Source: Candidatus Acetatifactor stercoripullorum (GTDB lineage: Bacteria; Bacillota; Clostridia; Lachnospirales; Lachnospiraceae). Taken from it: DNA of 64,000 nucleotides. A program made the position numbers and the translations under genes. The DNA lies in assembly GCA_019114005.1 (NCBI GenBank), contig DXGH01000071.1:60000-123999 (forward strand). The letters run 5' to 3'. This document shows positions 6,950 to 15,079 of this stretch, in pieces; positions within the stretch are counted from its first letter, which is position 1, and the number at the start of each line of letters is the position of its first letter. Below the pieces are notes generated by a model. It saw only the letters and a program-made list of their open reading frames with translations, had not been told where the DNA came from and did not search any database.

Positions 6950-8941
6950 TTACTGTTTGCTGCTGTAATTGGCCTCCGCCGCCTGAAACTGGGCGTAAAG
7001 CATCCTCTGATTGTTCATCTGTTTTACGATATTGGTTCTTCGTGTCACGAAATCCGACAGCTTTTTCATATATTCCTCGGGAGATATCTTTCCGTCCGCC
7101 ACAAGGGTAAGTCCCTTTTCCCAGCTTGCGGTCAGGGCCGGGTCAAGAAGGGGCCTGATGGAGCTGTTTACCACATCGTAGACCATCTCGCCCATCAGGG
7201 TGGGCGTGAGAACCTGGCTCTTTTTATTCAGTGCAAGGTATTCAATATTTACCAGCTTTTTTAATATTTCCGCCCTGGTGGCGCTGGTGCCGATGCCGCT
7301 TCCCTTGATCTGGGCCCGCAGCTCCTCATCCTCAATAAACTGTCCTGCATTTTCCATGGTGAGAATTATGCTTCCCGAGGTATACCGCTTTGGAGGAGAG
7401 GTTTCTCCCTCCTTGATCTCATAATTCTCAGCCTGAAGCTTATGCCCTTTTTTGAGGCCGGACAAAAGCCCTACCAGCTCACTGTCGCATTTTTCCTCCC
7501 CCTCCTCCTTTTCCTGTGTCTTAAAGGAATAGGCCAAAAGCTTCAGATATCCCTCCTCCTCCAGCACCTTGAAGTTTGCAAAAAAGCGTTCCTCCTTTAC
7601 CCTGATCACAAGGGCGAATTTCCGATAAACAGCCGGAGGATAAAAGATGCTCAGGAATCGTCTGGCAATGATTTCATATACCTTTGCAGAAACCGGAGGC
7701 AGCGACGAAAGATTGTTCAGTCCCTGGCCTGTGGGAATAATGGCATAATGGTCTGTAATCTGCTTATCGTTCACATAACGGGTTTTGGCAATCCCCTTGT
7801 GCCTTCCCTCAGAGAGAATCCAGGCCGCCGCCTCCGCCGTGTGCCCAAAGCCCCGCAGCCCCCCGATATTCTTATGAATTTCCTTTGCCACGGCAGAGGA
7901 AAGCACCCTGGCGTCGGTCCTGGGATAGGTGACCATCTTCCTTTCATAGAGCTCCTGGACAATCCGAAGGGTCTCGTCGGGACTGATCTTGAAATATTTG
8001 GAGCAGTCGTTCTGCAGCTCCGCCAGATTGTAAAGCAGCGGCGGATTTTTCTTTTCCTGCTTCCGCTCTATGCTTTCCACTGTGATATCCCCCACCGGCT
8101 CCTTTTCCAAATAGGCGATCAGCTTTTCTGCGCTCTCTTTTTCCCGAAAACCGTTCTCTTTGTATAGAAGGGGCGAAGCATACAAGCCAGAGCCCTCCAC
8201 CGCCTTCCACTCTCCCGAAAAGCATTTCTCCTGCAGCTTGAAATTTCCAATCACCCTGTAAAAGGGGGTCTTTACAAAGGAACGGATTTCCCGCTCGCGG
8301 TTGACGATCATGCCAAGGACGCAGGTCATCACACGGCCCACGGAAATAACCGCCTTATCCCGTTTCAGGTAGTCCCGCAGGGTTCTCCCGTATTTCAACG
8401 TCAGGGCCCTGGAAAAATTAATTCCCATCAGATAGTCCTCTTTTGCACGCAAATAAGCCGCGTGGCTTAAGTTGTCATATTCCTTCAGGTCCTTAGCCTC
8501 GCGGATTCCTCTTAAAATTTCTTCTTCCGTCTGGGAATCAATCCAGACCCTTTTTCGTTCCTTGCCCTGTACTTGAGCCATCTGCTCCACCAGACGGTAA
8601 ATATACTCTCCCTCCCGCCCGGAGTCGGTACAGACGTAAATGGTGCTTACGTCCGGACGGTTCAGCAGTCCGCTCACAATAGAATACTGTTTGCGGGCAC
8701 TTTCGATTACCTCATAACGAAAGGTTTCCGGGATAAAGGGAATGGTATCAAAGCTCCATCGTCTGTATTTCTCGTCATAGGCTTCCGGATAGCTCATTGT
8801 CACCAGATGTCCCACACACCAGGTGACAATGGCCTCCCCGCCCTCCAGGTACCCTTCCCTGGAGTTCATATTTATTTTCAGTGCGGCGGCAAATTCCCTT
8901 GCCACACTGGGTTTTTCCGCTATAAATAAGTTTTTGCCCAC
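6950..8941 (-). CDS. topB: DNA topoisomerase III
   Basis: This 663-residue type IA topoisomerase would relax negative supercoils and decatenate DNA. The Toprim domain opens with 'FIAEKPSVAREFA' and has the acidic pair in 'CTDSGREGE' near residue 105. The catalytic tyrosine lies in 'VTYPRTDAR' near residue 335. The C-terminus 'GSGIGTSATRAEILKKL' is the conserved late motif. It lacks C-terminal zinc fingers, as is common for Firmicutes TopB. The start is GTG at 8941 with GAGGA 11 bases ahead. It sits 16 bases downstream of the EAL-domain gene in a leftward gene string. Confidence 0.93.
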   Translation of the reverse strand: MGKNLFIAEKPSVAREFAAALKINMNSREGYLEGGEAIVTWCVGHLVTMSYPEAYDEKYRRWSFDTIPFIPETFRYEVIESARKQYSIVSGLLNRPDVSTIYVCTDSGREGEYIYRLVEQMAQVQGKERKRVWIDSQTEEEILRGIREAKDLKEYDNLSHAAYLRAKEDYLMGINFSRALTLKYGRTLRDYLKRDKAVISVGRVMTCVLGMIVNREREIRSFVKTPFYRVIGNFKLQEKCFSGEWKAVEGSGLYASPLLYKENGFREKESAEKLIAYLEKEPVGDITVESIERKQEKKNPPLLYNLAELQNDCSKYFKISPDETLRIVQELYERKMVTYPRTDARVLSSAVAKEIHKNIGGLRGFGHTAEAAAWILSEGRHKGIAKTRYVNDKQITDHYAIIPTGQGLNNLSSLPPVSAKVYEIIARRFLSIFYPPAVYRKFALVIRVKEERFFANFKVLEEEGYLKLLAYSFKTQEKEEGEEKCDSELVGLLSGLKKGHKLQAENYEIKEGETSPPKRYTSGSIILTMENAGQFIEDEELRAQIKGSGIGTSATRAEILKKLVNIEYLALNKKSQVLTPTLMGEMVYDVVNSSIRPLLDPALTASWEKGLTLVADGKISPEEYMKKLSDFVTRRTNIVKQMNNQRMLYAQFQAAEANYSSKQ

Positions 8942-8957
8942 GAATCTATGTCCTCAC

Positions 8958-10685
8958 TTAAGCTGTGAAGGCCTTCTGAAAAAGCTTTTCCAGCTCCTCC
9001 GGCGGCTGCGGCTTTCCACAAAGATACCCCTGAATCACGTCACAGCCAATGGCATGCAGGTACTTATACTGCTGTTCATCCTCCACACCCTCGGCGATGG
9101 ACTCAAAGCCCAGACATTCCACCATATTGATGATGGATTCTGTGATCACCCTGGTGGCAGAATCCGTCAAAACCGTGTCAGTAAAGCTTTTGTCAAGCTT
9201 TAACGTATCTATGGGAAGCTGCTTTAAATAGGACAGAGAAGAAAATCCTGTGCCGAAGTCATCCAGGGATATTTTGATCCCACAGGCATGCAGCTGTTTG
9301 AGCTTATCGGAAACCATGTCAAAGTCATTGATCAGGATGCTCTCCGTAATTTCCAGTTCTACGTCGGAGGGATCTACCTGATATTTCCGGATGGTCTTTA
9401 AAAGAGAATCCACAAAATCGTCTCTTGCACACTGCAGCGCGGATATATTGATGGACATGATAAAGGAAACTCCATATTGCTTCCGCCAGGCAGAATACTG
9501 CCTGATGCTTTGTTCCACCACCCAGTTTCCGATGGGAATAATGGCGCCGTTTTTCTCCGCAATAGGAATAAACACGGAAGGGCTTATCATCTTCCCGTCC
9601 TCCTCCCGCCATCTCACAAGCGCCTCAACCCCGCGCAGCTTTTGGTTCCCCGCATAAAACTGGGGCTGAAAATATAGCACAAAATTTTTCTTGAACACAG
9701 CCTCCTTGAGCTTGTTTTCCAGCTCAACCGTCTCCAGAAATTCATTCAGTATGGAAGCGTTAAAATACCGTATGGTATTCTTTCCGGTGCTCTTCCCTTT
9801 AAACATGACGATCTCCGCACACTTCATCAGCTCAAGGGCCGAGGACGCCGCCTCAGGAAACTCTGCAACGCCTATGCTGACGGTAATCTGAAGCTCCTGG
9901 CCACTGCTTAAGCAGAAGGGCTCCCTGGTTCGCTTCTGTATGGTCTTGTGTATGTGCTCCACGCTGTGGTCTCCCATGGGCTCATAAATGGCCATACAAT
10001 ACACATCGCTGCTTAAATGACAGACGATTACCTCCCTGCTGCACAGCTCCTTTAAAAAGCTGCCAAACTGCTGGACCAGCTCGTCTCCAACTACCAGGCC
10101 CATACCGTCATTTATCTTTCTAAAATCGTCGATGTCGATCACCAGTACGCTGACCACACTGTTTCTTTCCTTGGCAGTTCTCACAAATTCGCCCAGCTGG
10201 CGCACAAAATAATTGCGGTTATAGAGTCCTGTGAGCCCATCATAATATGCCATGTAGGTCAGCTCTTCATTCTGATTTTTAAATTTTGTGATATCGGAGG
10301 TGCATATCACCTTCTCCTCTGGACGTCCCAGGGCGTCATAGGTTACATTGGCGCAAAACCGAAACCACCGCTTTTTATCCTTCATAAGACATTCTGCCGT
10401 CAGAGAAGCTTCTCCACTTTTTTCCAAAAACAAAACGTCTCTCAGCTTAAGCAGGCAGGATTCGTCCACAGCGTCAAAAAGCTTTGCCGCCTCCTTCATG
10501 TCGTGCACTTCAAAGTCAAAAAAATCATGCCACTTCCCCAAGGTGACAACTTCATTTTTCTCAAAAGAATAATACAGAAAAGCCTCGGCAGAGGCATCGC
10601 ATACCATATGGTACATGCGTTCCTTTGCCGCCAGCTTTTGGTTCATCGCTTTCAACAGATTTAATTGATAGCGCATTTCATTCAT
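8958..10685 (-). CDS. PAS-like / degenerate GGDEF / EAL protein, probable c-di-GMP phosphodiesterase
   Basis: I start it at ATG 10685 (575 residues) because GGGGAGG lies 6 bases ahead; the longer ORF to 10730 has no such site. The order is a PAS-like sensor (about residues 20-130), a GGDEF fold ('DGLTGLYNRNYF'), then EAL. The GGDEF active-site loop reads 'LSSDVY', so cyclase activity is unlikely. The EAL half is intact: 'EALVRWR', 'EITES', 'LDDFGTGFSSLSYL', 'LKLDKSF' and 'AEGVE'. It should hydrolyse c-di-GMP, perhaps tuned by GTP binding at the dead GGDEF site. There is no membrane segment, so it is cytoplasmic. Confidence 0.88.
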   Translation of the reverse strand: MNEMRYQLNLLKAMNQKLAAKERMYHMVCDASAEAFLYYSFEKNEVVTLGKWHDFFDFEVHDMKEAAKLFDAVDESCLLKLRDVLFLEKSGEASLTAECLMKDKKRWFRFCANVTYDALGRPEEKVICTSDITKFKNQNEELTYMAYYDGLTGLYNRNYFVRQLGEFVRTAKERNSVVSVLVIDIDDFRKINDGMGLVVGDELVQQFGSFLKELCSREVIVCHLSSDVYCMAIYEPMGDHSVEHIHKTIQKRTREPFCLSSGQELQITVSIGVAEFPEAASSALELMKCAEIVMFKGKSTGKNTIRYFNASILNEFLETVELENKLKEAVFKKNFVLYFQPQFYAGNQKLRGVEALVRWREEDGKMISPSVFIPIAEKNGAIIPIGNWVVEQSIRQYSAWRKQYGVSFIMSINISALQCARDDFVDSLLKTIRKYQVDPSDVELEITESILINDFDMVSDKLKQLHACGIKISLDDFGTGFSSLSYLKQLPIDTLKLDKSFTDTVLTDSATRVITESIINMVECLGFESIAEGVEDEQQYKYLHAIGCDVIQGYLCGKPQPPEELEKLFQKAFTA

Positions 10686-10737
10686 AATATGCCTCCCCAA
10701 TATCCGAAACGGGCAAAGCCCGACAGACAAAACCTTG

Positions 10738-11823
10738 TTATCGTTTTGTGATGTACCCCTGGGCCTTTAACAGCTCCGCACAGAGAATCGCTCCGCCAGC
10801 AGCTCCCCGAACCGTATTGTGAGACAGCCCTACAAACTTATAATCATACACTGTATCCTCGCGCAGCCTTCCCACGCTGATTCCCATGCCCTTTTCATAG
10901 TCCACATCCAAAGCCACCTGTGGTCTGTTTTCCTCCTCAAGATACTGGATAAACTGCTTAGGTGCGCTGGGAAGCCCAAGTCTTTGAGGCTCTCCGCTGA
11001 AGGATACAAGCTTCTCGATCAGCTGCTCCTTTGAAGGCTTCTTCTTAAATTTCACAAAGACCGCCGCCGTATGGCCGTTCAAAACCGGCACCCGGATACA
11101 CTGACAGGTGATTACAGGAAACTGGGCCGGCACAATCACCCCGTCCTGTATGGAACCCCAGATGCGGAGGGGCTCCTTCTCGCTTTTCTCCTCTTCTCCG
11201 CCGATATAGGGGATAATGTTTCCCACCATCTCCGGCCAGTCCTGAAAGGTCTTGCCGGCTCCTGAGATAGCCTGATAAGTGGTTGCCACTACTTCATAGG
11301 GCTCAAACTCCTTCCACGCTGTGAGCACAGGCGCGTAGCTCTGAATAGAGCAGTTGGGTTTTACCGCAACAAAGCCTCTTTTTGTTCCAAGACGCTTTTT
11401 CTGATATTCTATCACTTTCATGTGCTGGGGATTAATCTCCGGTATCACCATGGGAACGTCGGGCGTCCATCTGTGAGCGCTGTTGTTGGATACTACGGGA
11501 GTCTCTGTCCTGGCATAAGCCTCCTCTATCTTCTTAATCTCATCCTTTGTCATATCCACTGCGCTGAATACAAAGTCCACCTGAGACGCCACCGCCTCCA
11601 CTTCATTCACATTCATGACAACAAGACCTTTTACCGCCTCTGGCATGGGGGTGTCCATCTTCCATCTGCCTCCCACTGCCTCTTCATAGGTCTTTCCCGC
11701 AGAACGGGGGCTTGCCGCTATGGTAGTCACCTCAAACCAGGGGTGATTTTCCAGAAGGGAAATAAAGCGCTGTCCCACCATGCCTGTTCCGCCTAAAATA
11801 CCAACCTTTAATTTCTCACTCAT
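10738..11823 (-). CDS. asd: Aspartate-semialdehyde dehydrogenase
   Basis: This 361-residue enzyme would reduce aspartyl phosphate to aspartate semialdehyde with NADPH, feeding Lys/diaminopimelate, Thr and Met synthesis. The nucleotide loop is 'GILGGTGMVGQRF' at residue 8. The catalytic cysteine is in 'VKPNCSIQSY', and 'ISGAGKTFQDWPEM' marks the fungal/archaeal-type subfamily rather than the E. coli type. Start ATG 11823 has GGAGG ahead. It lies 34 bases after argH and probably shares the argH promoter. Confidence 0.93.
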   Translation of the reverse strand: MSEKLKVGILGGTGMVGQRFISLLENHPWFEVTTIAASPRSAGKTYEEAVGGRWKMDTPMPEAVKGLVVMNVNEVEAVASQVDFVFSAVDMTKDEIKKIEEAYARTETPVVSNNSAHRWTPDVPMVIPEINPQHMKVIEYQKKRLGTKRGFVAVKPNCSIQSYAPVLTAWKEFEPYEVVATTYQAISGAGKTFQDWPEMVGNIIPYIGGEEEKSEKEPLRIWGSIQDGVIVPAQFPVITCQCIRVPVLNGHTAAVFVKFKKKPSKEQLIEKLVSFSGEPQRLGLPSAPKQFIQYLEEENRPQVALDVDYEKGMGISVGRLREDTVYDYKFVGLSHNTVRGAAGGAILCAELLKAQGYITKR

Positions 11824-11857
11824 ATTTTTTTTCCTCCTCCCGGCGCAGCCGGATAAT

Positions 11858-13285
11858 CTATTGTTTCTGCGGGTTTAAGATCACATTGTCCGGCAGAATA
11901 TCAATTCTGTCCTCCTGCAGATATTTTTGGTTTACCTCGATTACCTTCTTCATGGCCTCCGGTCCGGGCGCGCCGATGGTAAGCCTTTTTTCCACACAGG
12001 TCTTTAAGGAAACCGCCTCGTAAAAGTCAGGCTCAAATCTATCGCTGATGGCCTGCAGCTCCTCAAGGCTTAAGGCATCAATAGAGGTATCCTTGTCAAT
12101 ACAGTATAATACCAGTCTTCCTATAACAGCATGTGCATCCCGGAAGGGAACCCCTTTGTTCACCAGGTAGTCCGCAGCGTCCGTGGCATTGCTGAAACCG
12201 TTCACCGCACTTTTTTCCATGCGGTCCTTTTTAAATCTCATGGTTTTCAGCATCCCTGTAAACAGAATCAGACAATTCTGCACCGTATCCATGGCGTCAA
12301 AGGATACCTCCTTGTCCTCCTGCATATCCTTATTATAGGCAAGGGGCAGTCCTTTCATGGTCGTAAGAAGAGAAACCAGTGCGCCGTACACCCGGCCTGT
12401 TTTTCCTCTCACCAGCTCCGCGATATCAGGATTTTTTTTCTGGGGCATGATGCTGCTTCCGGTGGAGTAAGCGTCATCCAGCTCCACAAACTGATATTCA
12501 TTGGAATTCCACAGTATAATTTCTTCACAAAAACGGCTTAGGTGCATCATCACAGTGGACAGCGCCGCGAGAAATTCTATCAGATAATCTCTGTCGGCCA
12601 CGGAATCCATACTGTTTAAGGTGGGCCCCTCAAACCCCATCAGAGAAGAGGTATAGCTTCTGTCCAGAGGATAGGTGGTTCCCGCCAGGGCTCCCGCTCC
12701 CAGAGGGCAGTAATTCATGCGGCAGTAAATATCCTTCATTCGAAGCCTGTCGCGCTTGAACATTTCAAAGTAGGCGCCATAATGATGGGCGAGGGTTGTG
12801 GGCTGGGCCTTCTGCAGATGGGTAAATCCAGGCATATAGGTTTCCAGATTTTCCTCCATGGTGTGGAGAATTACCTCTAAAAGGGACTTTAACAGGTCGT
12901 CCGTTTTCAAAACCTGCAGTCTGGTATACAGCTTCATGTCTAACGCCACCTGATCGTTTCTGCTCCTGCCTGTATGAAGCTTCTTTCCGGCCTCTCCGAT
13001 CCGGCTGATAAGCTTGGCCTCCACAAAGCTGTGAATATCCTCATATTCCGGGCCGATCTCCAGATCGCCTCTGTCTACATCATCCCGTATTCCCGTAAGT
13101 CCCTTGATAATGTCATCCCTCTCTGCGGATGTGAGAATCCCCTGCTTGGAAAGCATGATGACATGGGCGATGCTGCCCTCTATATCCTGGTGGAATAAAC
13201 GCTTGTCAAACTGTATGGACGCATTAAACTCATAAACCATCCGGTCCGTTTCTTTGGTAAAGCGTCCGCCCCACAACTGTGCCAT
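11858..13285 (-). CDS. argH: Argininosuccinate lyase
   Basis: This 475-residue member of the fumarase/aspartase superfamily splits argininosuccinate to arginine and fumarate, the last step of arginine synthesis. The signature 'GSSIMPQKKNPD' is present near residue 280, and 'HTGRSRNDQVALD' and 'TPLDRS'-like ('YPLDRSYTSS') regions are intact. Start ATG 13285 follows CAGGAGA. It is the first gene of a leftward string with a clear promoter upstream. No argG is in the window, so the rest of the pathway is elsewhere. Confidence 0.95.
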   Translation of the reverse strand: MAQLWGGRFTKETDRMVYEFNASIQFDKRLFHQDIEGSIAHVIMLSKQGILTSAERDDIIKGLTGIRDDVDRGDLEIGPEYEDIHSFVEAKLISRIGEAGKKLHTGRSRNDQVALDMKLYTRLQVLKTDDLLKSLLEVILHTMEENLETYMPGFTHLQKAQPTTLAHHYGAYFEMFKRDRLRMKDIYCRMNYCPLGAGALAGTTYPLDRSYTSSLMGFEGPTLNSMDSVADRDYLIEFLAALSTVMMHLSRFCEEIILWNSNEYQFVELDDAYSTGSSIMPQKKNPDIAELVRGKTGRVYGALVSLLTTMKGLPLAYNKDMQEDKEVSFDAMDTVQNCLILFTGMLKTMRFKKDRMEKSAVNGFSNATDAADYLVNKGVPFRDAHAVIGRLVLYCIDKDTSIDALSLEELQAISDRFEPDFYEAVSLKTCVEKRLTIGAPGPEAMKKVIEVNQKYLQEDRIDILPDNVILNPQKQ

Positions 13286-13321
13286 AGCCTGTCTCCTGTC
13301 TTTTTTTTAAACTCGAAATTG

Positions 13322-13350
13322 ATATTACCATAAAAAACGCTTTTCTGCAA
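13322..13350 (-). promoter_or_regulatory. Promoter of argH
   Basis: Minus-strand TTGCAG, 17 bases, TAATAT, placed 37 bases upstream of the argH start. Confidence 0.75.
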
Positions 13351-13367
13351 TACAGTGTACCGTTAGT

Positions 13368-13407
13368 TTTACACCCTTTTTCCGCCTTTATCATAATATA
13401 TGATAAA
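13368..13407 (+). promoter_or_regulatory. Possible operator/promoter of the NitT/TauT-type ABC genes
   Basis: A perfect 8-bp inverted repeat TTTATCAT (13387) / ATGATAAA (13400) with a 5-base spacer lies 34 bases upstream of the ATPase start. A weak promoter TTTACA-N18-CATAAT overlaps it. The symmetry suggests a dimeric repressor site. Confidence 0.45.
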
Positions 13408-13440
13408 TTGATTTCATAATCGCGAAAGGGTATGTCCTTT

Positions 13441-14217
13441 ATGCAGAACATCTTGGAGCTTAAAAATATCGGCTATTCCTATCACAGCCTTCAAGGAGAA
13501 ACAAAGGCCCTTAAAAACATTTCTTTCGGCGTAGGGGAGGGGGAATTTGTAGCGGTGGTGGGTCCAAGCGGCTGCGGAAAATCCACACTGCTTTCCATTA
13601 TATCCGGCCTGCTTCCACCGGAAAGGGGCACCATCGCAGTGAATAATCCGGACGGTTCCCTCCATTACCCCAGGGTTGGATATATGCTTCAGCGGGATCA
13701 TCTCTTTGAATGGCGCACTGTATACAAAAATGTTATTTTGGGACTGGAAATCAACCATATGATGACCCCGGAGAGGCTGGCCCATGTAGACCAGCTGCTT
13801 TTTGATTACGGGCTGGATAAATTCCGGGACAAACGTCCAAGCGAGCTGTCCGGGGGCATGAAGCAGCGGGCGGCGCTGATACGGACTCTGGCCCTGGACC
13901 CCCAGCTGCTTCTTCTGGATGAGCCCTTCAGTGCTCTGGATTACCAGACAAGACTTATGGTTTCTTCGGATATCTGCCAGCTGATACGGGCTGCCGGAAA
14001 AACCATGATCATCATTACCCATGATCTTTCCGAGGCCATCAGCCTTGCGGACCGTGTAATCATCCTGTCTGCAAGACCGGCCGTGGTAAAAATGGAGGTT
14101 CCCATTCATCTTACCCTGTCCGACGACTCGCCGCTGGCCGCAAGAAACGCACCGGAATTTCAATCTTATTTCAATCAACTGTGGGAGGAGCTTGGCTGTG
14201 AAAGAAAAGAAATGTGA
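13441..14217 (+). CDS. NitT/TauT-family ABC transporter ATP-binding protein
   Basis: This ATPase of about 258 residues has Walker A 'GPSGCGKST', signature 'LSGGMKQRAAL', Walker B 'LLLLDEPFSALD' and H-loop 'ITHD'. It is of the SsuB/TauB type that serves sulfonate, nitrate or thiamine-precursor importers. I place the start at 13441 because AAAGGG sits 10 bases ahead; the track's ATG at 13432 is too close to that site. The permease gene overlaps its 3' end. No substrate-binding gene is adjacent, so the substrate is unknown. Confidence 0.87.
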   Translation: MQNILELKNIGYSYHSLQGETKALKNISFGVGEGEFVAVVGPSGCGKSTLLSIISGLLPPERGTIAVNNPDGSLHYPRVGYMLQRDHLFEWRTVYKNVILGLEINHMMTPERLAHVDQLLFDYGLDKFRDKRPSELSGGMKQRAALIRTLALDPQLLLLDEPFSALDYQTRLMVSSDICQLIRAAGKTMIIITHDLSEAISLADRVIILSARPAVVKMEVPIHLTLSDDSPLAARNAPEFQSYFNQLWEELGCERKEM

Positions 14218-15001
14218 ATTGACAAAACAGGAGGAATTTGTAAAAAGCCACAAGAGGCATCATCATCTGATTACCTCCTGGCGTTTTCTGATATTAGTCC
14301 TTTTTTTGGTTTTGTGGGAGGCAAGCGCTGATTTGGGCTGGATAGACAGCTTTTTCTTTTCCAGCCCAAGCCGTGTGGTGCTGCTTTTTATAGAGCTTTG
14401 TGCAGATCGCTCCATCTTCCTTCACATTGGCATCACCCTTTGGGAAACCCTTCTAAGCTTTCTTTTGGTGTTTCTCATCAGTTTGATCAGCGCTACGCTG
14501 CTATGGTATTCTACGAAGCTTTCCGAAATTTTAGAACCGTATCTGGTTATTTTAAACAGTCTGCCGAAATCTGCTCTGGCTCCGCTGTTTATCGTATGGC
14601 TGGGAACAGGAACAAAAACCATAATCGTAGCAGGCATATCCGTGGCCCTGTTCGGCTCCATCATCAGCTTTTACACAGGCTTTAAGCAGAGTGATTCCGA
14701 GAAGGTGACTCTCATCTACACCCTTGGAGGGAAAAAGCGGGATGCCTTTTTCAAAGTAATCCTCCCAAGCTCCGTGCCCGTGCTTTTAAGCACCACCAAG
14801 GTAAATATCGGCCTTGCCCTGGTAGGCGTGATTATCGGCGAGTTTCTTGCCGCAAGGCAGGGACTTGGATATCTAATCATATATGGATCCCAGGTATTTC
14901 AGCTTGACCTGGTGATAATGGCGGTAGTGATCCTGTGTCTGATCGCCTTTGGCCTGTACCGGGGGATACAGCAGATAGAGTATCATATCAGAAAGGGCTG
15001 A
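14198..15001 (+). CDS. NitT/TauT-family ABC transporter permease
   Basis: This 267-residue inner-membrane protein has about six hydrophobic segments and the BPD_transp_1 coupling loop region 'TLGGKKRDAFFKVILPSSVP'. I start it at GTG 14198 because GGAGGAG lies 7 bases ahead; the track's TTG at 14192 is one base from that site. It overlaps the ATPase gene by 20 bases, so the two are coupled. The first ~25 residues are very charged ('KEKKCELTKQEEFVKSHKRH'). The family normally has a third, extracytoplasmic binding protein, which is missing here. Confidence 0.85.
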   Translation: MKEKKCELTKQEEFVKSHKRHHHLITSWRFLILVLFLVLWEASADLGWIDSFFFSSPSRVVLLFIELCADRSIFLHIGITLWETLLSFLLVFLISLISATLLWYSTKLSEILEPYLVILNSLPKSALAPLFIVWLGTGTKTIIVAGISVALFGSIISFYTGFKQSDSEKVTLIYTLGGKKRDAFFKVILPSSVPVLLSTTKVNIGLALVGVIIGEFLAARQGLGYLIIYGSQVFQLDLVIMAVVILCLIAFGLYRGIQQIEYHIRKG

Positions 15002-15020
15002 GCGAAAATGTCCGTGTCAG

Positions 15021-15059
15021 AAAAAAGGGAGTCAGGAAAAGAATGTCCTGACTCCCTTT
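15021..15059. terminator. Bidirectional terminator between the ABC permease and GH3 genes
   Basis: A 14-bp perfect stem AAAGGGAGTCAGGA / TCCTGACTCCCTTT has an 8-base loop. The minus strand has a run of six T after it and the plus strand three, so it best serves the leftward GH3 gene. Confidence 0.88.
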
Positions 15060-15079
15060 GGCAAAGGATACCTTATATT

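Noticed and set aside
13414-14253. 279-residue minus-strand ORF opposite the NitT/TauT ATPase gene
   Set aside because: It is the antisense shadow of a gene with complete ABC motifs and a good ribosome site.
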